Shown here: piece by piece, positions 23,384-36,399 of the stretch
Numbering within the stretch: position 1 is the stretch's first letter
How the letters are laid out: each line of letters opens with the position of its first letter
DNA from: Macrocystis pyrifera
Taxonomy: Eukaryota; Sar; Phaeophyceae; Laminariales; Laminariaceae
Assembly: GCA_031763025.1 (NCBI GenBank)
Contig: JASSKH010000002.1
Coordinates: 1,914,929 to 1,978,928 of the forward strand
Direction: 5' to 3'
Length of the DNA stretch: 64,000 bases
Made by a program: the position numbers and the translations under genes
The notes under the pieces: generated by a model
Told to the model about the DNA's origin: nothing
What the model saw: only the letters and a program-made list of their open reading frames with translations
The model's database searches: none

Positions 23384-24267
23384 TTCCAATCGAAAAATGC
23401 CACGCTCATTAAATTCAAGATGTTATCCACGATAGCAAACAGCAGCAGAACGATCGATGAGTTGGATGGTGATACAGCTGTATAGTGACGTTGCTTCGCG
23501 CCCGACGGGCGGACGGCGCTCCCCTCCGTGGTCAGACAAGAGTCGGCTGGCGCGGGCTCGGGCCTAGAGACCAAGAGAAGCGCACTCGGCACGCGCCTCT
23601 CTGTGGATACGTAGTCGTAGACTACACTGCTGTAGTACAGCAGCAGCAGTCAGTGACAGAATGAAACTTAAAATACCAAGACAGGTTGACTCTAGCGCAT
23701 TCACCACGTCTCTGCGCCGCCAGAACAGAGGCAGTCAGCGTGGGCTCGCACGCTTGAGTCCTACGCGTAGGGCAGCGCACCCAGCGTGTCTCTTCGCGGC
23801 ACCAAACTGCAATAACAGCAGTTGGTCTCGGCTTTTGCTCGAATCTCTATACACGCAATAAATCTGATTTTTCCGCATAGGAAGACTCTTTCGATTTGCC
23901 AAGTTCATATCTGAAAATGCCATCGGGTGAAAATGTGAAACCCAAATATCGAACCGCATAGGAAACGGCCTTAGCCAGTACAAACTATAAATATGTTTTC
24001 GTGCCCTATGTGCATACATTCATGTGCTCGCAAACGTCCTGCTATCGTATCCTGCACAAACCAAGTTTACCATAGCCTTCAATCCTACATGGCTCGTTCA
24101 ACCAGTTATGGTACGAGACCGAATGTTGCCTATTGAAATAGCAAGCGGATTCACACAAATAACCGATTCACAAATAAACACACAAACACTAAACACAATG
24201 TTGATGACACAAGTATATAACGCAAGATGTAGTCTACGACGTTGACGTCACAAGTCGCTGATGATGT

Positions 24268-27198
24268 CTAGTAGCTACTGGAAGCGCGGCCTGCCAAAGG
24301 GTTTGTTCCCGATGTCGGCGAGGTTGCCTTTGGTGGATATGTAGTGAGTCGAAGTTGTCCCCTCGGTGACCAGCTCGGGGATGTAGAAGTAACGGAGTGC
24401 GATGTGCTTGGTGCTGTAACTGTAAGCACGGTTCCCGAGCGCATGCAGAGTTGCAGTGTTGTCGCAGTGAAGCGGCACTTAAACAAACTGCTCCCCAACC
24501 CTAGCTCCGTCAGCATGTTCATGCAGAACGCAGCTTCCTTAATCGCGAGTGCCGATGCAATCAGCTCAGCTTCCATCGTGGACATGGCCGTTAGGCTTTG
24601 AAGACTAGACGTGAAGCTGATGGGAGCCCTGGCCAACATCATGATGTAGCACGACGTGGACTTGCCGTTGTCTGGGTTGGTTTAGAGTCCGAGAAGGCCG
24701 TGAGCTTAAAGACTCCCTTCTTGTATACTATGCTGAAGTCGGTGGACCCCGCCAGGTATCTCAGATTGTACTTAGCCGCCACCATGTGCACGTTCGACGG
24801 ATTTGACATATCACGAGAGATCTGACTCGAGCTGTACATTATGTCGTACTTGGTACCTGACAACCGAGGCCAGGTACATATCCATCTCTGCGATCGCTTG
24901 GTACCTCTGCTTCTCGTCGGCGTTCAGCAGTGTCTCCTCCGGCTGCTTGGTGGAGAGCTCAGGTCCGTGACCGGGGGTTAGCGTAGGCTTGCAGTTTGTG
25001 AAGCCGAACCGCTCCAGCGCGGACATGGTGTAGTCCGCCTGGTCGATTTTGAGCGTCTTATCCGCGCGGTTGCGGGTGACCTGCAGCCCAACTACATGCG
25101 ACACATCGCCCATATCGGTTATCTTGAACCTGTCCATTAGCTGTGCCTTGATCGCTTCGATCACTTTGATGTTGCCACCAATCACGAGTAGATCGTCCAC
25201 GTACAAGGTGAGGATGATGGTGACACCCTTATGCCTGTATATATAGATGCAGGGGTCGGAGTTCAGCGGGATAAAAACCGATGACGTTAAGGATGAGATC
25301 AATTGTGTGGAACCAGTTCCCGGGGCTATGAGCTAGCCCGTAGGGGCTTGTCTCCATCCTCATGACCAGAGGGCCACCATCCTTGTCCTTAGTCACATAA
25401 CCAGGCGGCTGTGCTACGAACACTTCCTCCTCAATATCCGCATATAGGAAAGCAATTTTCACGTCGAGCTGAACTGCTTCCAAGTCTAGCTCCGCTGCTA
25501 TGGCCAGTACCATTCGGATGTTCTGCAGTCGGCAAACGGGAGCGAACGTGTTGCCGCGGTCTAGGCCCGGAACCGGGTTCCAGCCTTGAGCTACCACCCT
25601 CGCCTTGTATAAGTTGTCAGCCTTGCGCTTTGAAACCCACCTTGAGTTGATGACTTTCTGTCCCGGAGGAACAGAAGATCTCGGAACGAGCATGTAGACT
25701 CCTAGTTCACTCAGACTAGCCATCTCCTTGTCGGCAGCAGCTTCTCAAATATGCGGCGTCCGGCAACTTCATGGCTTTGTAGTACGATCTAGGAACTCCC
25801 GGCTGCGAAGCCTGCACGGCATACGTGTACTCCACGAACCGTGGCATTTCGTCCTTGTGGGCGACGTCCTGACGCTCCCCCTTCGTGAAGTACGCAAAAC
25901 CGAGCCGTCCCGGTTCGCTGAGGATCCTGGCGTTGGGCTGGTTCACCTGACAGGTCGGGAGTGCTCACCATGAGCGCTGGCAATACCCCATCGGGTAGAC
26001 GGTAGTTCGGCAGTGATGCCACCGGAGCAGACGTAGGTTCCCCCGTTTAGCACCGGACTCCGCGGTGAAAGCCCCAGGAGACGGCGTGGCCGCCGCTGGC
26101 AGGGACACGTCCATCGCGGTGAACGAGTATCCAAAACTGTTCTGTGTCTGCCGAGGACGCAGAGCCATGGGGGCGCTCCCGGCGTGAGCGAAGCCAGCGG
26201 CCCCCGAAGGTAGTTGAGAAAGAGCGGCCAGGTGTGCGCTCCCGACGTGGTCGAGGCTGCCTTGCCCCGGAGGCTGCAGCCGCGCCAGGCGCGCAGTCAG
26301 CGACTGGATCTCTCGCTGCACCTTGCACTCGCTGTCGCTGTGAGTGGTGGTCTTGTGCTGGCTGCACCACTTCGGAGAGGGGTCTCCGCCTCCGCCCTTC
26401 TTGCCCGTTTTCTTCCACTGCGACTTGCCCGGCTTCGACCGGCTCTTCTTGGTCGGTTTAGGGCAGTCTCGCTGGTAGTGGCCGTACTCGTTGCAGTTGT
26501 GGCACCGGTCGTTGCTGGTAACGGCCATCGCCGCACCACGGCCTGAGACCGCGGGCCCCGACGACTTCCTCGACTGTGCGTCGATCAAGTAGTTGACGGC
26601 GGTTTGCTTCATCGCCTCCACGTCTGGAAACGGGTGCGCGTAGTGCATGTCCCGCAGGAAACTGTACTCCAACGAGTGGACGCGAGCATTCAACACCAGG
26701 TCCTCGAACGTCTCCTTCGATGTGGACTCCCCCATGTCGCCGAGCCGAAGCTTGAGGTCGTCCATGATCGCCAGGACGTCGATGACGTTCTGACCATGTC
26801 GGAGCCTTGCGGCGTAGAGATGCTACCTGACGGGATTCGTTGGTATTGCCGGCGAAACGCTCCTTGAGGGCCACCCAATCCGCAGCCCCATCGCCCGTTA
26901 CGCCCCCAGACTTGCCTCGGAAAGGATTCGTGGTGATGTTGGCGGATTCGACGTTGGAGAAGTAGATACGAGAGTACAACTGGTTGTTTTGGTTTTTCCA
27001 GTTGTAGGTTGCTGTGACGTCGTCAACCCCATCGCCCTCGGGGCAAGTTTCCCCGTCGAGGATCTTCAAGAGTTCCTGCGAATGGAGACCCACCGCCATA
27101 CGAAACTTGTCCGCCCACGCTCGGGAATCCCGTTGATGCTTGCACAGGCCCACGGTTTCGAGAGTCTTTTTCAGCGCGTTGTAAGACGATTCCGCCAT
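24268..27198 (-). pseudogene. Decayed Ty1/Copia retrotransposon with protease-integrase deletion
   Basis: On the minus strand the order is gag, RT, RNase H. Gag starts at ATG 27198 (MAESSYNALKKTLETVG). A CCHC knuckle (CHNCNEYGHYQRDC) lies near 26480, followed by a second Cys/His finger (WCSQHKTTTHSDSEC). RT follows: VINSRWVSKRKADNLYKARVV, then LDVKIAFLYADIEEEVFVAQ, then the catalytic YVDD near 25200. RNase H follows, with CDNTATLHAL and STKHIALRYFYI before the stop at 24275. At least four frame changes interrupt it. The protease DSG motif and the integrase H2C2/DDE core are absent: the finger region runs almost directly into the sequence before RT, an internal deletion near 25.95-26.05 kb. 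It cannot encode an active element. Confidence 0.9.
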
Positions 27199-28172
27199 CG
27201 CCTCCCGACCCCTAGCCAGGAACCGGAGCTACGCGCAAGGCGTGCAGACTTTCCACACACGTGTAGTACCCCGAGTAGCGGAGTAAACACGACGCGCAAG
27301 GGACGGTGCAGCGTGATAGTGATGCTACACGGATGTAGGCGTTGCAGGATTGCAGCCCCGAAGCTCACAATCTTAGTCTGCCGTACATCCGTCAGTATCC
27401 GTCCAGACACCTATGCTTTGCGACGCACAGATCCAACCTACCAAAGTGACCAAGCTGCGGTCGGTGTGTGGCGTCGGAGGCGTCAACTCCGGCCACGTCC
27501 TGCAGTCACGAGGGTCAGATACACTGCTCAGACTGGTCGAATCCTCAACCTTACACACGTACCACAAACCGGTACGAGAAAGGTGGTCTGGGATGTAGAC
27601 CGTACCTCGCGTGACGACGCACGCGCAGGCAACGTGATGCGATTCACGTTGTATTTATGAGGCTGCCTCAGCGTATGCACCCAGCCTAGGCAGATCCTCA
27701 CCCCTACACACGCTACTAAGTCGGAACCTAGCAGTTGGAAGGTATCTTGGACAGACTAAGCCTCGTGATACTACACGCGCAGGATATTTCGGGAAGTCAA
27801 TTACACACACGCGGAGCACCAGAACGGTGCTCTGCACGCCCAAGCCAACAACCCTGAACAACTGTATTCGCCGACCGGAATCAACGCCTAGAAGTTATGC
27901 CCCCGAATGATTTATATTATAGCACGGAAACCGACTGCGATGCGTTTCGGGACGAGAGAGGAGAGAGGGAGAGACAGTATACTGCTGCTATCCAGTATAC
28001 TGATTATTTTCGACGACAGTATCATCTCTACTGACCGAGTCAGCCAGTGCCCAACCCTACAGCCGGTATCAGAGTTTAGTGTACAAGCTGTCCTTGTTTT
28101 TGGGTAGACATATGTAAGCCCTGGTAGATTAAGGCCCTGTTACATTGTAGACAGCGACTCGGCGAGGAACGA
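27199..28172. other. No supported gene; possible leader or LTR debris
   Basis: This should hold the 5' leader or LTR of the Copia remnant, but nothing matches the LTR at 22.64-23.06 kb. A plus-strand GGTATCAGAG at about 28063 resembles an initiator-tRNA primer site. A TATA-like ATTTATATTATAG lies near 27908, about 260 bp before the host gene's first ATG. Confidence 0.3.
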
Positions 28173-31100
28173 ATGGTGGGCTCAAGTCTTCTCGCGATGG
28201 AAAAAGCAAGGCGCGAACCGTACGTACCGGGGAGCGGGGGGGAGGAGAGCCCGCTCTTTGTCGGTGACTCCGGATCTAAGCTACGACTATCAGAGGGAAA
28301 GAGAGATAAAAAATACTATTGTGGCGAAGATAATAAATGGGAGGGAAACAACGATTATCACACATCAGCAACATTTTTTCTTTTTCTATTTGCTGTTTGA
28401 CCTCTTTTGGTGTTTCACCGTGAGGTAGCAGGGATAGCGTTCATGGAGATGCACGAACAAGAGAGCCTGGAGAGGGCGGAGGCTAGCTTTCGACAGGCGG
28501 TACAGAAGGAGCAATGGGCCCTGATGGCTTCTGGCATCGGGCGCGTCCAGGTGCGTAGGAAGGAGGGGAGGAGAGAGAGAGGGGTTGAAAGGTTTGGAGG
28601 AGGAAAGAAGGGTTTGGGGGAGGGGGGTGGAGAAAGGAGGCAAGGAGGGAGAGGGCCAGAGAGGGGAGGAAGGGCTTTTTAGTGAGAAAATGAGGGAGGG
28701 AAAGAGGGAGGGAGTATTGGGGGGTGTGAAGGAGAGGTGGTGGAGGGCAGGGAAAAAGAGGGAGGGCAAAAGGGTTTGCGGTGGGGAAGGAGATAGGGAG
28801 GGAGGGGAAGGGTTTCGGGGAGTGAAGGAAGGATGGAGGGACGGAGGGAAGGAGACGCACGGCTAAGTATATACATAGGGAGAGGGGGAGAATGAAAAGG
28901 CTGGGGGGGGGGGGGGGGGGGGGGGAAGAGAGAGCGGCAGAGACAGGAGAGGCACGAGTACGAGTACATAGGAGAAGAGACACACTTATATACTGCTCGC
29001 TGTGCACGAAAAGAGATATACTAAGGGCCATTCCTAACGAACAAAAAAAAGCGCGATTCGTGAGATTTTTGGCGTGAATCGTGAACGCTTTTTTTAGCGT
29101 TTCCCTTAAAAAAAATGAAACCACGATTGGTGACATTTGTCGTGTCTCTAAATGCGCCTGATCAAGGCACTACGCAACCCACGCGCACCAACGGTATCCG
29201 AAGGTCGGTATAGGGGCATGGCAGACTCTGCTTCGTACGACCCTTGTGGACAACGGGCGGCTACCCCGGGCGGCTACCCAAAGACACCGCTGGGCGCGGG
29301 CTAACGAGGAGGTTGTGGCCTCGAAATTCCGAGGAGGAGCCACAGATCACACACAAACGCGAAAATAAGCTGAGGATGTCACAGGCCACAGGCCGGCCAG
29401 ACGCCCTGCGAGATGGAATCTCGCCAACCGGGCTTGGCCGACGGTCGGTGAAGTTGGAATCTCGCAGGCTGGGTCAGGCTTCGGCCCGTGATTCGAATGT
29501 ATCACGGGCTGGGCCAGGCGCGGTCGGCCCGGCCCGGCCTGGCCGTGCCCCAGTCGCGGGAGTTGGCTTCACCCTAAAAAATGGTTGGGTTTGAAATATC
29601 GGAATTTTTACAATTTGAAATTGTCACGAAACGTGACGTTTTCGGCTTTTTTCGGTCACACCTGAAAGGTCACGGATCGTGATACTGCTGTAGTGTGGCA
29701 TGCCAAAAAGTCACGAATCGTGTTTTTATTTTGCGGTTCGTTGGGAACGACCCTACGAGATACACTCACGCCTGCCAAGACACAGATTTAGGCACAGGCA
29801 CAGGTAACGAAGTACGTAAGTAGTGGGGGAGGGGGGGGTCTCCTGCCGCCTCACGTAAACATTTTGTGTATGCCTAGTATTTTCCGACACCTGGTATAGG
29901 GTACCAGACATCACGTAGAAACATTTCTCTTGCTACACTGCCAATACACTGCCAGTGTATCGGCAGTGCACGTTTATTATACTGGCAGTACACTGCTAGT
30001 ACGAGGTACGTAGTGGGGGGGGGGGGGGGGGGAGGACGAGGATGAAGGGAGCCGCCCTCCGCAGTCTTACGCTGCCATGCACTGTATATTCCTGGTACAC
30101 GATGCAAAAGGCATCGTATACCTGGTGCCTGACATAGGTTACCAGGTATCATGTTGTACAGACGCCTTTCCTTGTAACACTGCTGCACTCTGTGCCCGGC
30201 AGTGCACTGGCTGTTATCTCCTCTCAGTTTACCGACAGTACGATGGCAGGCAGTATTTGCTGCTGCTGCTGAGTGCTGTTTTGTATTCCGAACCGACGAG
30301 GAAGACCTTTTGCAATCCGAAGGGTCGCCAAGACACGACTTCAGCAGTACAGTAGTGCCGGTCCCTCTGTATTGCCGGTATGCATGCGCCAGACAACAAT
30401 ACCAGCACAATATACAGCGGCAATCGGCACTACTGTTAATACTCCGCACACCCTATCCGACAGTGCTTATTCCGATCTTAGCCAAGCGATTCCACAGGCT
30501 CTGTATCATAGGTTGCAGGCAGCCAGCACTACTTATCCGGCAATACAGAGTGACCACTAGTGTAGTGCTGTATTGCCATACCAGTATTAATAGTTTCTAA
30601 TACGGGGTTCCATGGTAAATAGGACCTAAGGTACACACAAAAACCTATAAATTTTCCTATTTGTATTACTATTATTTGGTGCTAGTTACTATGGTCCCCC
30701 GTAATAGTGCTCATTGGCATCGCGAGCATTATTAGGCTGAACACAAAGAAGAAGAGAAAACGAAGCCAACATTCGCCACCATGTCGGAATTAGAAACAAA
30801 CTATTGCGGGGGACCATATTAAATAGCATTCACGTTACACACAAAAAACTATACATTTCCCTATTTTTTCTAACAATATTTGGTCCTATGTAATGTGCCC
30901 CCCCATCATACCTGTAGTGGAGTCCCTCGCGGGTTGGGGGATTTTGGTTTCAGAAATGATAAAAGAGGCATGCCTTTGTTCTGTGTTTTTCAACTTTGTT
31001 TGAGCATACCCTCCCCCACCCCCGTGGAAGTGGGTACACGAAAACAAATCAGAATCATTCGGAGCTGTCATCCATTGCGAGTCCGCCTCACAAGCAAGCG

Positions 31101-34100
31101 AATTCTTAGTGGTATGCAGCTCACCCTTCATGCGACTCTCACCCCAACACCTCACGTTTCGCTTCGCGATTTTGGTGCAATAAGTCAAGGTCTGCATGGT
31201 CGATGAAAACCCGATATGTTCCATCCCGAGCATTGTTGGGATGTGAGGGTCTACGGTCAGCTATGGTCATACGGCTACGACCATCCATGAGATCGATTAC
31301 ATCTCTCCTATCGAGTACTCCCCCCTCCCCGCCCACCCGCCCCCCCTGTCCGGAGCTGGAGAAAAATAGGAGGTGTCGCTTTTTTGTTTTTCTCTTTTTT
31401 CGTGCACCCTTGCCGAACGAAATGAACCCTCGTTTGCCAGCCGCTGGCGAATACGACGGCGTGTTTTGCCTAATATATATTGACGGCTTGGAATCTTGAA
31501 GTCAACGCCAAACGGGGATTACCGTAAAAAAGAGCGTGCGATCGTTTTTCAGCGATCGATTTTGCCAGAAAAGGGAAGGTTGGTTGTACACCGAACAATG
31601 TCGTGTTTTTCGGAAATATGCGTGCGGGCCGGAAGAAGGGAGATAGAGAGAGAAAGAGACAGCCTGATTTTCCGAAAAATAATGCTCGTTCCAGTTTAGC
31701 AGCACCTTGTTGACGGGTGTTGAGAGCAAATGGGGCACTGAAAAACGATCGCTATATCACCCCTGTTTTTACGATTCGCTCTCGGCGAGAGTGGGTAACG
31801 CGAGAACACCCCCCCCCCCCCCCCCCCCCCGACCCTGCTGTGGACCGAAGCTTGAGGGGTAGGGAGAGATGTTGACTGCTGTCCCAACATGAAGAGTCTT
31901 CAATTTTGAAGCCATGAAGAGTTAGATTGTCCCCACTGGCTGACCGGACGAGGGGTTGCCGGGTGCAACGTTGAACGGAGGGATCGATTTACTGAGGTCT
32001 ACCCCGCTACTGATCGGTACTGCCGTACCAGTCTTTTGGGGATAGCTAGCTACTGCAGTCGGAGGGAGATGGAGACATGACCGTGACCACGCGCATAAAG
32101 AGGGATCGATGATAACCATTCGCTGTAAGTGTCGGGACCGAGATCTGCCTCTTTTTATTTCGGCCCCAATATAAAGAAAAAACACGCCCACTCTGGGCAC
32201 GACTTTTGCCGATTTTTGCCGAATGTATCAATACCCGGGGGGGGATACAGTACCCGGGGGGGGATACACACAGGAAACCGGTTTTGGATGTTTCCTTTTC
32301 GTCTGCCCCCCCGAATTCGGAAAATAAATATATAAAATTGTTTTCGCAGCTCTCTGCATCTCCTTTTGCTCGAACTGGCATTCTCCCGCGTGACGTTTGT
32401 ATTTCGCACACCCCCCCGGGTCATACTTAGTACACGCCCCCCCCCCCCCCCCCCCCCCCCCACTAACCTCTCCATCCCATTGGGCAAGTACTCGTACTAT
32501 GGACAAATGCCTCAACCAGGAGCCTGGGGCAAGACCCCGCCCGGTGATAATGGGTACACCCCCCCTCCGTCCAGGCATTGTAGGGATGCGAGGGTCTATG
32601 GTAATACGACTACGGCCATGAATGATATTGAATACGCCCCCCATCTACCCTCTCCAACGCATTGGGCAAGTACTCGCTCTATGGACGAACGCCTCCGCCA
32701 GGAACTTGGGGCAAGTATTTGCCCGTGGACGAATAGTACCTATTCGAGGAATGGAATTGGCAGGTATCCGTCCAATCGGTTCGTCTGTTCTTATGCGTGC
32801 GGGGTGTTACAACATTGGGCGGTGTATAGACTAAAGACGTGCCGCTCGGCGTTCGTCTTTTTACCCTTCACTATCGTCGAGAAGATCGTCTTTGCTTTTG
32901 TTCGTCCGAGGGGGTGTGTTATTTTATCACCCGGGGGGTTGTTTTATCACCCGGTGTGTTATTTTATACCCCGGTGTGTTATTTTATCACTCGGTGTATT
33001 GTTTTATCACATCGGTGTGTTATCGTTTGACTCGGTGTGTTATTTTTTACCCCGGTGTGTTATCTTATCACCCGGCGTGTTGTCTTATCACCCGGTGTGT
33101 TATCTTGTCACACAAAGTGGTACCATAACGTGCGGTCATATCACACAAAGTGGGACCGTACGTAGCGTGCGGTTTTATCTTATCACACGGTGTGTCGTTA
33201 TATCACCCGGTGTGTTATCTTATCACACAAAGTGGTAACATAGGGTGCGGTCCTATCTTATCACACGGTGTGTTATTTTATCACACCGGTGTGTTATTTT
33301 ATCACACGGTGTGTTATCTGATCACGGAGTGTGTTGTCTCTTATCAGGAGTAGGAACGGTGCTCTGTCGCGAACGGGATGCGTGGTCGACGGTCGAATGA
33401 CTAAGGCAAGCAAAAAATTAGTACGCCCCCCCCCCTCGCGGCCGAGTACACAGATTAGGGTCATAATAGTTCTTGTTTGGCTCGTACACAGTGACCCTCC
33501 AGACTGGGTCGGGTTTAGTCGGGTCAGGAGGTTTTAAAACTCTCACGCGCCGGGTCGGTCTCACCCTGTTACCGGGCCGACCTGACCTGACCCGCGATGT
33601 TTTACCCGAGCCTTCTCACCCTCAGGTTGCTAAACACACGCTGTAAACCTCATTCGACGTAGCTGAAAATAGCTGTGAAGTCAGCAGAGATAGATACGCG
33701 AAACGCTCGGACACACTACTACACCCCTGGCTTCCACTTATGAGTATAGGCACGACGCTATTTTTTTTCTTTTCTTGTTGAACATTTGTTTTTGGGGGCA
33801 AATGCCTAAATCAGATATGCCTGATCTGTTTGAGCCAAAATCAGGTACATGCTAAAACCAATTAAAAAACGCGCGCCACGAGCGGTGTTATGTCCATGAG
33901 AATCCGATAAAAAAAGAATGCGCCTAAAGCATGCAGCGTGCCGCATGGCCTCCAAAATCTGAAGTGTTTTGTTGTTCAGGGTCTACGTACCACGGACTCC
34001 ACTTGGACCTGCAGAGAGTCACTATTAATACCACGTAAGCTTCGATTGTTTTCCCACGACATGAGTGCCAAGATCATTTACTCTGCCCCCCCCGCGCCCG

Positions 34101-36368
34101 TTGGCAGCTTAAAGCTTCTCGACCGTCCTCACGGCACCGCCTGCTCGGCACGAAAATACCTCGCCGTCCTAAACCTGTGACTACCTCGACGCGGGGTGGT
34201 GCAGGCGAAACGCCGTGTGACCATGGTGCTGTATAGACTGCTGTGACCATTGAAAACAACAGAGTACAACACATCACGACGACTATTAACTGAAGCACAT
34301 CGCACACCCCAAAAAAAGCAAAAGTGAAACCAGCGTACGCATGATGTATGCATGTGTAAATCCGTACTTTTACGTACGACGTACGAATACAGAGTTTATA
34401 CGGACGTCAATACAGAACAATTTCAACCGAGGGAGGGCAGACGCATACGGAGAGAGAATACAGCAGTGTACGGATGGCCTCTCTGACTGGTTCAAGTTGG
34501 CCAAAATCAGTTGAAAGCTAGACAGAGTAGAAAAAGTCAGGTATACCTTGGCCTGTTCGAGCCAAAATTAGCTACGATGTCAGCCTGGCCAATAGCAGGG
34601 CTCCTGAGTTGTCCTGTGTTGTAGCATGAATCTGATTTTGGCCGAAAAGTGGCCAGGTATAGCTGATCTTCGCGAAAACCCTTTTTTTTGTTTCTTTTGA
34701 TGTTGCTCTCTTGCATATAATGTGTATGCGTTGCCTGTCGTATCCAGTATGATCAACATGGCATTGCATTGCTCACTGCTGTGCTTGCTGCATAAGTGGC
34801 AACGTAGTATCTCTAATCTGTGGCGTAGGTTTGTGACCACATAACTTTTATCTCTCTAGGATTGAACAATCGGCAGGGACACTTGTTGTGCCGGATGTCG
34901 GACGGGTAGAAAGAAACGGTTTCATGTGAAGCACACACACGCATAGGGCATCTTATTGATGCTCTATGTACCTGTTGGCGCGGTAGCGACCTCGAGTTTC
35001 GAGACGCGACGCTTCGCCTCTTGTGGGGACCCCTTTCATCGAGACCAAAGCAATCACAAGACTAATTAGGCGTTGCCGGCCGTCTATTTATGTATGTACG
35101 AGCAGTACGGGTAGTTGATCATGGTGCGCCTGTGCCGTGCAAGTCCTTGCATTCAACCTTTGTGAACACGGACACCAACCATTGTATCGCCCTCCAAATC
35201 AAGCAGTGTCTGTTTGCTGTTTTCGTCACTGTTTGTCCTAAATTGTCTGCCCTCTGAAGTCCCGAGAGGGCTGAGGGAGATGGTGAACAGCTGTGTCCCC
35301 TGCCCGTGTTCTTTGCATGAAGCCGTTCTTTCAATCAACCCCGTCGACATCCAGCGCACCCAAATGTCCGTGCCGATTTCTTCAATAGTAGAGAGATACA
35401 AGAAGCTCACAATGGCCGTGAAACTACGGCGCAGAGATACTACATTGGTATGCAGTAAACAGAGTAGACATTGCAATGCCGTTTCATCGTACCGGATACG
35501 ACATCGTACTGGATACGTCATCGTACCAGATACGTCGTCGTACCGGATACGTCATCGTGCTGGATACGTACGACAGGCCAACACACACTTGCTATATACG
35601 TAGCGATCCAGATACGTTGTTTTGAAAGAGAAGATAACGAAATAAACGAAACAAAAGGGGCGAAAAAAAGCAGTTGTGCAACTATGCGAGGGCATGATCG
35701 GTAGAGTGAGTCAAACAACTACCACTGCTGTCAGCCGTTTTGCAGGAAATTTTGGGTTTCCATTATAGAAAGCATAAAGGATTGTTCAGTGAACTTTTTT
35801 TTTTTTTCTTCTTGCTGTTGAGTGAAGGATACGTTGTTTTTTTTATTTCTTTCGGTTGGGCGAGGCCCTCTCGGCTTGGGGAGCGTTGACTTCGGCTCGC
35901 ATACTTGAGTCAGGCAAGTGGGCTGGCCATCAGGTAGTTTTTCCATGACGCCAAACTGCAGACTAGAGTCAGATAGTTGGGTAACAATACCTATCGATTT
36001 AGTCTCCAGTCGTGAGACCCTGTCGGCTCGCAGCCCTATCGATTGGGGGCTAGGTATAGGGGTAGGATCGGGGTTTACGGTGTGCCTCTCAACCATTTCA
36101 GCTACCTTACCAAAAGACCGTTGAGTTCGCAGAGGTGTGCAGTTGCTTTTCAGCGCTCAATTATTTGCCAGAACGGGAAGGTTGCTAACACCGAATAACG
36201 GAGGCGTTTTTTCGGAATTGTCTAGTCTAGGACCCTTACCGTGGTCTAGGGAAATTTCCGTAAAAAGCACGACGCTCTTTGCGCTATGTACTTCACCCTT
36301 AGCCCCCCGACCCTTCCTCCGCTCTCCACCCGTCCCACCTCCCTTGTGCTTCTCTCCCCCGCACCGCT

Positions 36369-36399
<31 letters not shown>

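Noticed and set aside
28060-28080. Initiator-tRNA primer site (GGTATCAGAG) of a plus-strand Copia
   Set aside because: No LTR border or gag follows; ten bases are too few to call.
28483-29136. 217-codon Pro/Ser-rich minus frame
   Set aside because: Antisense of the purine tract in the host intron.
32366-33238. 290-codon plus frame
   Set aside because: It crosses a C25 run and the 20-bp tandem array; the peptide is a repeat artefact.
32915-33345. CRISPR-like array
   Set aside because: Units are contiguous and degenerate with no unique spacers, and the DNA is eukaryotic.
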